DNA from: Chloroflexota bacterium
GTDB lineage: Bacteria; Chloroflexota; Anaerolineae; Aggregatilineales; Phototrophicaceae
DNA length: 64,000 bases
Direction: 5' to 3'
Assembly: GCA_026707745.1 (NCBI GenBank)
Contig: JAPOWG010000011.1
Span: 186,001-250,000 of the forward strand
The notes under the pieces are model-generated. The model worked only from the letters and a program-made list of their open reading frames with translations. It had not been told where the DNA came from and did no database searches. Shown piece by piece: positions 37,125 to 46,044 of this stretch (position 1 is its first letter; every line of letters begins with the position of its first letter). A program made the translations under genes and the position numbers.

Positions 37125-38635
37125 GCGGCGGGGAAAACATCGTCATCACCGGCTTTATGGGAACGGGCAAATCAACGGTCGGGAAGTTGGTCGCGGCTAA
37201 GCTTGAGCGACAGTTCGTCGATATGGACCTTGTCATCGAAGAACGTTTTGGCTTGCCGATCCCGGAGATCTTCGGGCGGCATGGCGAAGCGCTATTTCGG
37301 ACCGTCGAACGTGGATTGGCTCACGAGCTCTCCACACAATCCGGTCTGGTGATCGCGACTGGCGGCGGCGCGCTTGTCCCTGAGGAAATGCGGGATCTGA
37401 TGGGGCGGACAGGCAAGCTGATTTGCTTGAACGCCGACCAGACCGAGATAAGCGCCCGACTGTCGGAAGCCGATAATCGGCCGCTGGCGTCCAACTGGCA
37501 GGCGCTGTTTGAACAGCGACAATCAGCCTATGCCCGGATTCCCAATCAAATCGAGACGAGTGGCAAAACAATTGAAGCTATCGCCTGCGAAATCGTCGCG
37601 ATGTGTGATGGCCGGATTCATGTACGAACACCGGTCGGCGGCTATGATATTTGGATCGGCGAAGGGATACTTAAAGATATAAACCGGCATGTCGACAGGC
37701 TCGGATTGCGCGGACACGCGGTAATCGTGACCAACGAGACGGTCGCTCCGCTCTATGCCGAGGCTTTGGCGAGCCGCTTGCCGCGTGCGGACATCATAGC
37801 TGTGAAGGATGGCGAAGAATACAAGAACCTGGAGACCGTGTCTTCGATCTATGATGAGATGCTTGCGCTTGGCGCCGACCGCGGCACGACCTTGATCGCG
37901 CTCGGCGGCGGCGTTCTGGGAGATATGGCCGGTTATGTCGCCGCGACCTATATGCGCGGGATCCGATTGATCCAAGTGCCGACTACCTTGCTTGCGATGG
38001 TGGATTCGAGTGTGGGCGGCAAGGTCGGTATCGACCTGCCGCAGGGCAAAAACTTGATTGGCGCCTTCAAACAGCCCGAAGCGGTCTTGGTTGATACTGA
38101 CGTTATGGAGAGCTTGCCGCCGCTGCAATGGCGCTGCGGCATGGCGGAAGTGATCAAACACGGCTTGATTTCGCGGCCGGCGCTGCTGGATCTTGAAAAC
38201 TGGGAGAAGGAAAACCTGGTCAACCTGCTGAGGCATGCGATCCAGGTGAAAGTCGAAGTGGTCGAAGAAGATCCTTACGAACAGGGAATCCGCGCCCACC
38301 TCAATTTGGGACATACTTTCGGGCACGCGATCGAAAAACTAACGCAGTACAGCGTCCCGCATGGCGAGGCGGTCGCTATCGGCATTTGCAAAGCGGCGCG
38401 CTTGTCGCGCAATTGCGGGTTGATTGATGAACAGTTAGTCCAGAAAGTCATATCCACATTTGAACGAATTGGCTTGCCGGTGGGTATCGAATTGAATCCC
38501 GAAGAATGGTACGCGGCCATGTCTACCGACAAAAAGTGGAAGGCGGGCAAATCACGCTTTGTCCTGTTGAAAGCCTTAGGGGAAGCGACAGTTGTTGAGG
38601 GATTGCCCAAAGAAGAAGTCTTGGCGGTCTTGTAA
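37121..38635 (+). CDS. aroKB: Bifunctional shikimate kinase / 3-dehydroquinate synthase
   Basis: 504 residues, a fusion. Residues 1-165 are shikimate kinase: Walker A GFMGTGKST (11-19), FVDMDLVIEERFGLPIPEIFGRHGEALFRTVE (D and R contact shikimate), ATGGGALV and RPLASN with the lid Arg. Residues about 170-504 are dehydroquinate synthase: LGADRGTTLIALGGGVLGDMAGYVAATYMRGIRLIQVPTTLLAMVDSSVGGKVGIDLPQGKNLIGAF, EVIKHGLI, and HLNLGHTFGHAIEK with the zinc-binding His and Glu. One polypeptide therefore carries steps 2 and 5 of the pathway. No internal stop or frame break. Confidence 0.96.
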   Translation: MSGGENIVITGFMGTGKSTVGKLVAAKLERQFVDMDLVIEERFGLPIPEIFGRHGEALFRTVERGLAHELSTQSGLVIATGGGALVPEEMRDLMGRTGKLICLNADQTEISARLSEADNRPLASNWQALFEQRQSAYARIPNQIETSGKTIEAIACEIVAMCDGRIHVRTPVGGYDIWIGEGILKDINRHVDRLGLRGHAVIVTNETVAPLYAEALASRLPRADIIAVKDGEEYKNLETVSSIYDEMLALGADRGTTLIALGGGVLGDMAGYVAATYMRGIRLIQVPTTLLAMVDSSVGGKVGIDLPQGKNLIGAFKQPEAVLVDTDVMESLPPLQWRCGMAEVIKHGLISRPALLDLENWEKENLVNLLRHAIQVKVEVVEEDPYEQGIRAHLNLGHTFGHAIEKLTQYSVPHGEAVAIGICKAARLSRNCGLIDEQLVQKVISTFERIGLPVGIELNPEEWYAAMSTDKKWKAGKSRFVLLKALGEATVVEGLPKEEVLAVL

Positions 38636-38653
38636 CGAAGGACGAAAAAGAAT

Positions 38654-39103
38654 ATGTCAAAAGGGATTCTGATCTTGCACGGTCCCAATTTGAACCTGCT
38701 GGGTACGCGGCAGCCGGAGATCTATGGCAGCATGACGCTGGAGGATATCAATAGCGCGATCCGGCAACATGTCCGGCCTTTTGAGATCGAGTTGCGTGTA
38801 GAACAGTCGAATCACGAAGGCGATTTAATTGATCGCTTGCACGAGGCGCGTGGCTGGGCGGATGGCGTTGTCTTCAATCCGGGCGCTTATACGCATACAT
38901 CGATCGCATTGCGCGACGCCATCTCCGCCATCGCTTTGCCTGTGATCGAAGTCCATATTTCGAATATTCATGGGCGGGAGTCCTTTCGACACAAGTCGGT
39001 TTTGTCTGGTGTATGCCTGGGTCATATTGCCGGTTTTGGCTGGCATAGCTATGTCTTGGCGGTGGATGCCCTGCTCCGTCAATGGGAAATTGTGGCTAGC
39101 TAA
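38654..39103 (+). CDS. aroQ: 3-dehydroquinate dehydratase, type II
   Basis: 149 residues. Type II (AroQ) dodecameric dehydratase that forms dehydroshikimate. ILILHGPNLNLLGTRQPEIYGSMTLEDI (with catalytic Tyr and Arg), EQSNHEGDLIDRLHEA, NPGAYTHTSIALRDAI and PVIEVHISNIHGRESFRHKSVLSGVCLGHIAGFG with the catalytic His and lid residues. Last gene of the aromatic operon; 113 bases separate it from glnA and no terminator is evident. Confidence 0.97.
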   Translation: MSKGILILHGPNLNLLGTRQPEIYGSMTLEDINSAIRQHVRPFEIELRVEQSNHEGDLIDRLHEARGWADGVVFNPGAYTHTSIALRDAISAIALPVIEVHISNIHGRESFRHKSVLSGVCLGHIAGFGWHSYVLAVDALLRQWEIVAS

Positions 39104-39216
39104 CTGGTGAAAGAAAATGAATACCGGCGCATAAATTTGGCTATCTCGTCAGTACTCTAAGCGCGTCCCCACAACGTATACTTGACTTGGCGCTGGAAAA
39201 TCAGACAGGGTGGAAT

Positions 39217-40551
39217 ATGTTCACGGCAGCTGAAGTCTTGCAGACCGTTAAGGAAGAACGGGTCCGGTTTGTCGCGCTTTGGTTCACCGATATCACCGGC
39301 TTGGTCAAGAATATCATGATCCCGGCCTTGGAATTGGAAAATGTGCTCGAAAACGGATCGCATTTTGATGGCTCCGCCATTGAAGGTTTCGCTCGGGTCG
39401 CGGAAAGCGACATGATCTTGGTGCCGGACTTGTCAAGCTTGGTTGTTTTGCCTTGGACGGATGGCGAGGACAAAACCGCGAGACTAATCTGTTCAATTTG
39501 TACGCAGAACGGCGACCCCTTTATCGGCGATCCGCGCAATCTGTTGGCCAAGGTGCTTGAACAAGCCAGAGGAATGGGTTTTCTCTTCAAGATCGGCATG
39601 GAACTGGAGTATTTTCTCTTTCCTTTTGACGAGAAAGGCAAGCCGCAAATTGTCGCGAATCATGACATTGCCGGGTATTTCGACTTGACCGACGACCCGA
39701 TTCAATCGATCGGAAGGTCAATGCTTGCGGCCTTGGACAAGATCGGCATTCGCGTGGATTCGACCCATTCGGAGACGGGCACGGGTCAACACGAAATCGA
39801 TTTTCAATACGACGACGCCTTGCGATCCGCAGACAACGTTTTGACCGCGCGAATAGCGCTGAAGACTATTGCCAGAGAACGCGATTACTACTGTACTTTC
39901 ATGCCGCGGCCTCATGCCGACTTCCCGGGCTCGGGCATGCATACCCACCAAAGCCTTCACGATGTTGCCACCGGCGTAAATCTCTTCGCGGACAAGGAAG
40001 GCGAATATGGTTTGTCGGAGGTAGCCAAGTTCTTCCTGGCCGGACAGTTAGAACATGCGCGAGCCATGTGCGCGGTCTTGGCGCCGCTGGTCAATTCCTA
40101 CAAGCGACTGGGCACCAGCTTCGAAGCGCCGGTAGACGTCACTTGGGCGCATGTGAATCGCAATGCCTTGATCCGAGTGCCAAGTACCGTTCCGGGCAAG
40201 GAATATCATACGCGTCTGGAATTGCGCTGTCCCGACCCGACCGCCAATCCTTATCTGGCGATGGCGGTCATGTTACAGGCTGGGCTCGATGGCATCAGGC
40301 ACAAGATGCCGCTGCCCGAACCGCTGGAAGAGACGCTTATGCGCCGCACCAGCGGTCGCATGCGTCATATAGAGGTGCTTCCGCAGTCCCTTGATGAAGC
40401 GCTTGACGCGCTTAGCGAAGACGAAGTGATTCTTTCCGTGCTTGGACCTTATGTCAGTGACCGATACATTGCCGCCAAACGCCACGAGTGCTCGGAATAT
40501 AACAGGCAAGTCACATCTTGGGAACTCGAACGCTACCTCAGCCGCTTTTGA
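39217..40551 (+). CDS. glnA: Glutamine synthetase, type I
   Basis: 444 residues from ATG 39217 (GGGTGG just upstream; the TTG at 39187 is less likely). Makes glutamine from glutamate and ammonia. VRFVALWFTDITGLVKNIMIP, HFDGSAIEGFARVAESDMILVPD (the Asp-50 loop), GMELEYFLF, DSTHSETGTGQHEIDF, TFMPRPHADFPGSGMHTHQSL and NALIRVPS cover the metal and substrate sites. The length and the lack of a 25-residue insertion match the GSI-alpha form, and I do not see a clear adenylylation motif. Tail-to-tail overlap of 14 bases with lysC. Confidence 0.96.
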   Translation: MFTAAEVLQTVKEERVRFVALWFTDITGLVKNIMIPALELENVLENGSHFDGSAIEGFARVAESDMILVPDLSSLVVLPWTDGEDKTARLICSICTQNGDPFIGDPRNLLAKVLEQARGMGFLFKIGMELEYFLFPFDEKGKPQIVANHDIAGYFDLTDDPIQSIGRSMLAALDKIGIRVDSTHSETGTGQHEIDFQYDDALRSADNVLTARIALKTIARERDYYCTFMPRPHADFPGSGMHTHQSLHDVATGVNLFADKEGEYGLSEVAKFFLAGQLEHARAMCAVLAPLVNSYKRLGTSFEAPVDVTWAHVNRNALIRVPSTVPGKEYHTRLELRCPDPTANPYLAMAVMLQAGLDGIRHKMPLPEPLEETLMRRTSGRMRHIEVLPQSLDEALDALSEDEVILSVLGPYVSDRYIAAKRHECSEYNRQVTSWELERYLSRF

Positions 40552-41947
40552 CGGTCAGCTCGTGAATTCGCGCAAGCGCCCCGCGCGAATCCGCTTGCGC
40601 TACCGCCACGGTGATGCTGCAATTTGAAGGCCCTACTGCCATTCCCAAGATGGGAATATCATCCAGTTTTGCCAGAACTGTCGCCAGCAACCCGGGCGAG
40701 GAACTGATGTTATTGCCGATGGCGGTGACCAGAGAGACCGTTTCGATCTCCCAGGGCATCTTTTCCGGGTGCTCCGCCATCTTCTCCCGCAGAGCCTGTT
40801 GAAGTCGATCCACGCCGTCAATGCCGATGCTGGTTGGAATCACCAGGACGAGAAAGCTGCTGCTGGAGGATTGCGAGGCGATCATTACTTCCGTACGCAT
40901 GCCCAGGGTCTTGAAGAGCGTATTGCCTACCAGTCGCGTGATGCCCGCCATCGAACCGCTTGTGGGCCGCGTCAAGGCCAAACCCTGGATGGACGTGACG
41001 GCCTTTATGACCGGCTGCCCCTGATCTGCGCTATGAGAGATTGCCGTACCTGTTTCCCGAGGGCGGTAGATATTCTTGATGCGCAAAGGAATTGCGCCTT
41101 TGGCAAGCGGCGCGATCATTTTGGCGTGAAGTATCTTGGCGCCGAAATAGGCGAGCTCCGCCGCCTCGTTATAATCTAGCGCGGGGATCACCCGCGCGTC
41201 GGAAATCTCGCGCGGGTCGGCGGACATCATGCCGTCGACATCGGTCCAGATCCACAGCGCCTCCGCTTCCAGCAGCGCGCTCAATACAGAAGCGGTGAAA
41301 TCCGTTCCGCCGCGACCGAGCGTTGTGGTTTCTCCTGCTTCAGTCGCGCCGATGTACCCGGTCACAACCGGCATAATCTCACGGTCAAGCATGGGCACAA
41401 GCAGGTCGTTGACGTTCTCGGCACTGCGCTGCAAAATCGGATTCGCATTGCCATGCACGTCGTCCGTGACGATCAATTCAGTGCCATCGATGGTGACGCC
41501 ACGGATATCATTCTGGCGCAGCAAAGCCGCGATGATCCGCGCTGACAGGCGCTCGCCTACAGCGACCACAGCATCGCTCATACTGGGCAGCAACTCTTCA
41601 TTGAGGTTGTTGGCTACTTTCTGACATTGATCGAGCATGTCGGAAAGCAATTGGTCAATGTCCGCTTTTAGCGCATTACGATCGGAGGTATCGAAGGGCA
41701 ATTGATCGGCCAAGGCCATGTGCCGCGTGCGCAAAGTCGCGGCGATACGGCGATAGCCCCTCTGGTCGCCGACTCTGGCGTGCATCGCAGCCTCGAGCAG
41801 CATGTCGGTGACACCCTCTAGCGCCGACGCCACGATCAAAATGCGTTCCCAGCGTTTGGACTCGTCGATGATGATAGCCAATACCTGGACGAGCGCCTTT
41901 GCCGTCCCCAGCGAGCCCCCGCCGAATTTCATGGTTAAGATCGCCAT
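40538..41947 (-). CDS. lysC: Aspartate kinase
   Basis: 469 residues. Phosphorylates aspartate, the first step to lysine, methionine and threonine. The N-terminal kinase domain starts AILTMKFGGGSLGTAKALVQV; the family motif K-F-G-G-T-S has Gly in place of Thr. VAVGERLSARIIAALL, GYIGATEAGETTTLGRGGTDFTAS, and WTDVDGMMSADPREI are conserved. Two ACT domains follow (from about 320: VIKAVTSIQGLALTRPT and VSLVTAIGNNISSSPGLLATVLAKLDDIPILGMAVGPSNCSITVAV), so it should be feedback-regulated. The 356-base gap upstream holds a dispersed repeat but no lysine riboswitch that I can recognise. Confidence 0.93.
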   Translation of the reverse strand: MAILTMKFGGGSLGTAKALVQVLAIIIDESKRWERILIVASALEGVTDMLLEAAMHARVGDQRGYRRIAATLRTRHMALADQLPFDTSDRNALKADIDQLLSDMLDQCQKVANNLNEELLPSMSDAVVAVGERLSARIIAALLRQNDIRGVTIDGTELIVTDDVHGNANPILQRSAENVNDLLVPMLDREIMPVVTGYIGATEAGETTTLGRGGTDFTASVLSALLEAEALWIWTDVDGMMSADPREISDARVIPALDYNEAAELAYFGAKILHAKMIAPLAKGAIPLRIKNIYRPRETGTAISHSADQGQPVIKAVTSIQGLALTRPTSGSMAGITRLVGNTLFKTLGMRTEVMIASQSSSSSFLVLVIPTSIGIDGVDRLQQALREKMAEHPEKMPWEIETVSLVTAIGNNISSSPGLLATVLAKLDDIPILGMAVGPSNCSITVAVAQADSRGALARIHELTVKSG

Positions 41948-42017
41948 GCAATCCTCGTACGCGGCAAATGAATGCGCAGAATCAATTCATTTTCTCTCTT
42001 TGTTAACAGACCTCCAT

Positions 42018-42091
42018 CCGCGCGAGCGGAACGAGTTTCTTGTTTTGCGTGAGCGCGGGAGTCCTTTTCGCCGGTTACGCGCCGAGCGGCT
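42018..42091 (-). repeat. Dispersed intergenic repeat, copy B
   Basis: On the minus strand, 42091-42063 is identical over 29 bases to 5855-5883, and CGCTCACGCAAAA (42055-42043) recurs as well; the spacer between the blocks differs in length. It ends in a hairpin whose outer arms are CCGCGC (42018-42023) and GCGCGG (42053-42058). It lies in the 41948-42303 gap between the divergent lysC and ricT genes, in the untranslated leader side of lysC; the rest of the gap shows no feature beyond a weak -10 TAGAAT for lysC near 42122. Confidence 0.7.
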
Positions 42092-42303
42092 GTTGGAAGA
42101 TGCGTATCGCTACAGATATTCTAGCAATTTTTCTTAAGCGGCAACAGTCGTCGCCGGCAAATTTCGACTTGTCGATATTGCCTTTGAGGACGTTTTCAAG
42201 TAAAGTGCAAATCATTCCTGTACCCGTATCTTTTAGCGCAAAAGCCGGATTGTTCGGCCTCGTGTCGATACGATCCTCTGGCCCAAGCGGAAGGCGAATA
42301 TGT

Positions 42304-43422
42304 ATGGCTACGGTTCATGCTGCAGGACCTAGACTCGTAGCGGGCGTGCGGTTTCAAAAGATCGGCAAGCTCTATCATTTTGATTATTCAACATATCCCG
42401 AGTTGCAGACGGGCGACTTTGTCATCGTCGATACCTTGCGCGGCCGGCAGATGGGCCAGGTTATGGGCTTTACCGCGCCCGATTCGGATCGTCCGGTACG
42501 GCAGATCCTGCGTCAGGCCACTGCCCGCGACCTGGTATTACGACAGCATTGGGAATCGAAAGAGGCGGAGGCGCTTGATACCTGTAAGGAAACCGCCGCC
42601 AACTTGCGGCGCCTTGCCGGCGTCAAGTTCGTTGCCGCGCAATACAACTATGACGGCAGCGTAATCACCTTTCTGTTTAGCGCCGAACAAAAGATTGATA
42701 CAGCCGTCTTGCAGAAACGGCTCCAACGCAAATTCGATGCGCGTATCGAAATGCGCCAAATCGGCCCGCGTGATGTCGCCAAGCTCCTGGGCGGTTTCGG
42801 CGCTTGTGGCGAGACGCGCTGTTGCAGCACCTTCTTGACTGACTTCAGTCCGATATCGATTAAAATGGCCAAGGCGCAGGGCGTTTCGCTAAACCCGTCG
42901 GAAATCACCGGTATGTGCGGACGGCTGCGTTGTTGTCTTGTTTATGAATACGAACAATACGTGGAAGCTCGGCGGAAGTTGCCGCGCCGCAACAAGCGAG
43001 TCGGCACCCCGCACGGTGAAGCCCGCGTCACCGACCAGCTTCCCTTGCGCGACGCTGTTATGGTGGATCTGGGAGACGGCGTGCGAAAAATCGTCACGAG
43101 AGAGGAAATCATTCCCCTGGAAGAATTCCGCAAATTGGCCGAAAAGGCGCATTCCCCGTGTGACAAACACGGCGACGGCAGTTGCGAGTGCGGCATGCCC
43201 GTCGGGAAGCGTCAGGCGGATGTGATCGCATCTCGCCGCGCGCGGTCCGAACGGTCCGATGCCCCAGCGAAAAAGGAACCAGACGGCGAGCGCGAGCGCC
43301 GGCCGCGCCGAGCCAGCGAAAAGTCGGCGGAGCCGGGCAAGAGTCCCAGGCGGCGGCGAGGACGTCGTCGGTCCCGTCGGCGTGAGGATCCCTCCGCCAA
43401 GCGGCCAAATAGCGGCGATTAA
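42304..43422 (+). CDS. ricT: PSP1-domain protein, RicT (YaaT) type
   Basis: 372 residues from ATG 42304 with GGAAGG about 9 bases upstream; the longer frame from 42040 is not supported. The PSP1 domain is followed by the RicT cysteine motifs ACGETRCC and GMCGRLRCC, which in B. subtilis RicT take part in binding [4Fe-4S] clusters in the RicA-RicF-RicT complex that governs RNase Y and mRNA processing. After a conserved C-terminal core (HGDGSCECG) comes an 80-residue very basic, disordered tail (RRRRGRRRSRRRED) that could bind RNA. First gene of an operon continuing to purA. Confidence 0.9.
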   Translation: MATVHAAGPRLVAGVRFQKIGKLYHFDYSTYPELQTGDFVIVDTLRGRQMGQVMGFTAPDSDRPVRQILRQATARDLVLRQHWESKEAEALDTCKETAANLRRLAGVKFVAAQYNYDGSVITFLFSAEQKIDTAVLQKRLQRKFDARIEMRQIGPRDVAKLLGGFGACGETRCCSTFLTDFSPISIKMAKAQGVSLNPSEITGMCGRLRCCLVYEYEQYVEARRKLPRRNKRVGTPHGEARVTDQLPLRDAVMVDLGDGVRKIVTREEIIPLEEFRKLAEKAHSPCDKHGDGSCECGMPVGKRQADVIASRRARSERSDAPAKKEPDGERERRPRRASEKSAEPGKSPRRRRGRRRSRRREDPSAKRPNSGD

Positions 43423-43444
43423 TTCTGACCCACGGAATGCCAAT

Positions 43445-44167
43445 ATGACAGATAACGACACGGGACGCGCGAAACGGATACTCGGCGTTTTCGCACATCC
43501 CGACGATCCGGAGTTCTTTGCCGGCGCAACCTTCGCCAAGTGGGCGGCCGACGGCGCCGAGATTACCTTTCTTGTCGCTACCAGCGGAGACAAGGGCAGC
43601 GCCGATCCCGACATGACCCACGCGCGCCTGTCAAAAATCCGCGAGCAGGAAGAGCGCGAAGCCGCCGCTGTGCTCGGTGTCAAGGAAGTAATCTTTCTGC
43701 GCTACCGAGACGGCGAATTGTTCCCCACGTTAGAGCTTAGGCGCGATATCACGCGCGTGATACGCCTGACCAAGCCAGACATCGTCGTTACGCTCGATCC
43801 TACGGTATTCTGGCGTGGCACGCGCGGCATCAACCACCCCGACCATCGCGCGATAGGCGCGGCGACCTTGGAGGCGGTCTTCCCGACAGCGCGGGACCGC
43901 CTGAATTTTCTGGAGCAAGAGCGCGACGAGGGCCTGGGTACACATAAGGTGCCGACCGTATACATTGCCGGCGCGGCAGAGCCTACGCTGACCGTCGATG
44001 TCTCCGATGCCGTAGAGACCAAGATCCGCTCCCTGTATTCACATAAGAGTCAGATATCGGATATGGGAAAAATGGCGGAGCGAATACGCGAGCATACGCT
44101 GGATCCCAATTCTCCTCCCGAATATCCGCGCCATATCGAAAGATTTCGCGTCATAAACCTAGGATAG
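43445..44167 (+). CDS. PIG-L / LmbE family deacetylase
   Basis: 240 residues from ATG 43445. Zinc-dependent N-deacetylase fold: ILGVFAHPDDPEFFAGATFAKWAADGAEITFLVATSGDKGS with the A-H-P-D-D zinc and base motif, EREAAAVLGVKEVIFLRYRDGEL, and the second zinc His in GINHPDHRAIGAATLEAV. Such enzymes remove acetyl groups from N-acetylglucosamine-type sugars, including in bacillithiol and mycothiol synthesis; no other thiol genes are present here, so the substrate is open. 22 bases after ricT, 6 before the amidohydrolase gene. Confidence 0.92.
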   Translation: MTDNDTGRAKRILGVFAHPDDPEFFAGATFAKWAADGAEITFLVATSGDKGSADPDMTHARLSKIREQEEREAAAVLGVKEVIFLRYRDGELFPTLELRRDITRVIRLTKPDIVVTLDPTVFWRGTRGINHPDHRAIGAATLEAVFPTARDRLNFLEQERDEGLGTHKVPTVYIAGAAEPTLTVDVSDAVETKIRSLYSHKSQISDMGKMAERIREHTLDPNSPPEYPRHIERFRVINLG

Positions 44168-44173
44168 GGAAAC

Positions 44174-45355
44174 ATGGCAATTGACTACATGGCAGAGGCC
44201 GACGCCCTGCGCGACGAATTGATAGACAGACGCCGCGACTTTCACCGTCATCCGGAGTTGGCGTATCAAGAACATCGTACCGCCGGTATTGTGGCTGATG
44301 AACTCAATAATCTGGGCTTGGAAGTGCAAACTGGCGTGGGCAAAACCGGCGTGATTGGCATATTGGAAGGCGCGAACGATGGTCCCACAATCTTGTACCG
44401 CGCCGATATGGACGCCTTGCCGATCCAGGAAGAAAACCAGGCTGAATATGTTTCGCAGGCGGCGGGGGTAATGCATGCCTGCGGCCACGATGGACATACC
44501 GCCATAGCGCTGGGCATTGCCAAGCTGTTGACCAATCACCGCGAGCAACTGGGCGGCAGAGTCAAGTTTGTCTTTCAGCCAGCCGAAGAAGTTGGCAGCG
44601 GCGCGAGCTCCATGATTGACGACGGCGCGCTGGAATCGCCGGCGCCGGATCGAACCTTGGGAATTCACCTCTGGAACGATCTGGAGGTTGGTACGGTGAG
44701 CGTAGTCGACGGCCCGACGATGTCGGGGGCCGGGGTCTTCGAAATAACAGTTACCGGCAAGGGCGGTCACGGCGCAATGCCGCATCAGACGGCTGATCCC
44801 ATTGTGTGCAGCGCCCAGATCATCGTCGCGCTTCAGTCGATTGTCAGCCGAAACATCGATCCTCTGGACACAGTTGTGTTGACGATTGGGGAACTACACG
44901 GCGGCAGCGCCCGCAACATCATCCCGCAGACGGTGAGCTTTAGCGGATCCTTCCGTCTCTTCCGCGAAGAGACCCGCGATACGATCAAGTCGCGCATCCA
45001 CGATATTGCAACCGGCGTGGCGGGGGGAATGGCTTGCCGAGCCGATGTCAACTTCGGCCTCGGGATCGGCGCGATCGTAAACGATGTTGAGGTGGCCGCG
45101 CACGCGCGCTCGGTGTTTTCCGGCTTCGGCGATACCATCGACGTGGTGCGGCAGCCTTGGATGGCGTCGGAAGACGTTGGCTTGTTCATGCAACGCAATC
45201 CGAGCGCCTATCTGCTCGTGGGTTCTGCAAATCACCAACGCGAACTTGACTTTCCTCATCATCATCCGCGCTTCGATTTTGACGAGGACGTTCTCCCCCT
45301 CAGTGTGGGCATGATGTCGGCGGTCATCGCGGATTATCTGGGAGCGGGCGCTTAG
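44174..45355 (+). CDS. M20 family amidohydrolase (carboxypeptidase Ss1 / IAA-amino acid hydrolase type)
   Basis: 393 residues. Metal-dependent amidase that removes N-acyl groups from amino acids or splits small peptides. RRDFHRHPELAYQEHRTAGIVADELNNLGLEVQTGVGKTGVIGIL, LYRADMDALPIQEENQAEYVSQAAGVMHACGHDGHTAIALGIAKLL with the metal Cys and His, and FVFQPAEEVGSGAS with the catalytic Glu pair, followed by the lid domain. Length typical of M20D. Stop codon directly abuts the next start (TAGATG). Confidence 0.93.
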   Translation: MAIDYMAEADALRDELIDRRRDFHRHPELAYQEHRTAGIVADELNNLGLEVQTGVGKTGVIGILEGANDGPTILYRADMDALPIQEENQAEYVSQAAGVMHACGHDGHTAIALGIAKLLTNHREQLGGRVKFVFQPAEEVGSGASSMIDDGALESPAPDRTLGIHLWNDLEVGTVSVVDGPTMSGAGVFEITVTGKGGHGAMPHQTADPIVCSAQIIVALQSIVSRNIDPLDTVVLTIGELHGGSARNIIPQTVSFSGSFRLFREETRDTIKSRIHDIATGVAGGMACRADVNFGLGIGAIVNDVEVAAHARSVFSGFGDTIDVVRQPWMASEDVGLFMQRNPSAYLLVGSANHQRELDFPHHHPRFDFDEDVLPLSVGMMSAVIADYLGAGA

Positions 45356-46015
45356 ATGCTGGATGGCCTTCCGATTCGCTGGCTGGAATCGTACGGCTGG
45401 CTAGTACTCTCTGGCAGCGCCGATCCTCATAGCGAGATTCGCGCCCTGGCTTTGAGTAGATGCAACGCCTCCGGCGCGGTCGCTTATATTTCACTCGCGG
45501 ATGATTTTGGCGACGCGCTAATGGACGACCTGGCGGAATTGGGCGCGCCTTCAGGTTATCTGGTTGATTTGGAAGATGAGGACAACAACGAAATACATGA
45601 ACGCTTGAGCGGCGCCGGCATGATCGTCATAGAAGGGGGCGATGACATCCACCGCTTAAAGCGACTCATGACACAGACAGTTGTGCATGCCATTAAAGGG
45701 GCGCTCCAAGATGGCGCGCTGGTTCTGTTTGAAGGCTTGGCTGCAACGCTGGCCGGCTCATATTATTTGGATCCGTCTGGGGAGGTTGCCAGCGCATTGA
45801 AGATCGTCGAAGACGTCTATGTGGCGGTTGATGTGAACAGCTTCCTCGAAACAGAGCCGGCCCAATTGGTCTTTCAAAAGCGACCGGATGCGGTTGGTGT
45901 CGCAATTGACAGGGGTTCCGCGCTGGTCCTGGGCCCGGATCAACACATCGAAACCTGGGGCGGGAAACAGATCACGTTTAGCTTGGGCGATCCGTCGCGC
46001 CAAGCCGACATTTGA
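45356..46015 (+). CDS. Unrecognised protein, possibly related to peptidase S51 / cyanophycinase fold
   Basis: 219 residues, no signal peptide or helix across the membrane. A Rossmann-like alternation of strands and helices is suggested by GWLVLSGSADPHSEIRALAL, GAVAYISLADDFGDALMDDLAELG and IVIEGGDDIHRLKRLM, the last recalling the G-G-D/N-x2 loop of S51 peptidases. But the segment where their G-x-S-A-G nucleophile would be reads VLFEGLAATLAG, without Ser. So, if the relationship is real, it is not an active serine peptidase. Its start touches the stop of the M20 gene, and purA begins 29 bases later, so it is made together with the deacetylase and amidohydrolase. Confidence 0.6.
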   Translation: MLDGLPIRWLESYGWLVLSGSADPHSEIRALALSRCNASGAVAYISLADDFGDALMDDLAELGAPSGYLVDLEDEDNNEIHERLSGAGMIVIEGGDDIHRLKRLMTQTVVHAIKGALQDGALVLFEGLAATLAGSYYLDPSGEVASALKIVEDVYVAVDVNSFLETEPAQLVFQKRPDAVGVAIDRGSALVLGPDQHIETWGGKQITFSLGDPSRQADI

Positions 46016-46044
46016 CCGGATTGGGGGCAAAAAGACAAACTGAT

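Noticed and set aside
41948..42303. Lysine riboswitch in front of lysC
   Set aside because: No lysine-box core sequences are seen; the hairpin there belongs to the dispersed repeat.
43259..43444. Extended N-terminus of the LmbE-type deacetylase overlapping ricT
   Set aside because: The extension is the out-of-frame reading of the basic ricT tail; ATG 43445 begins the conserved fold.
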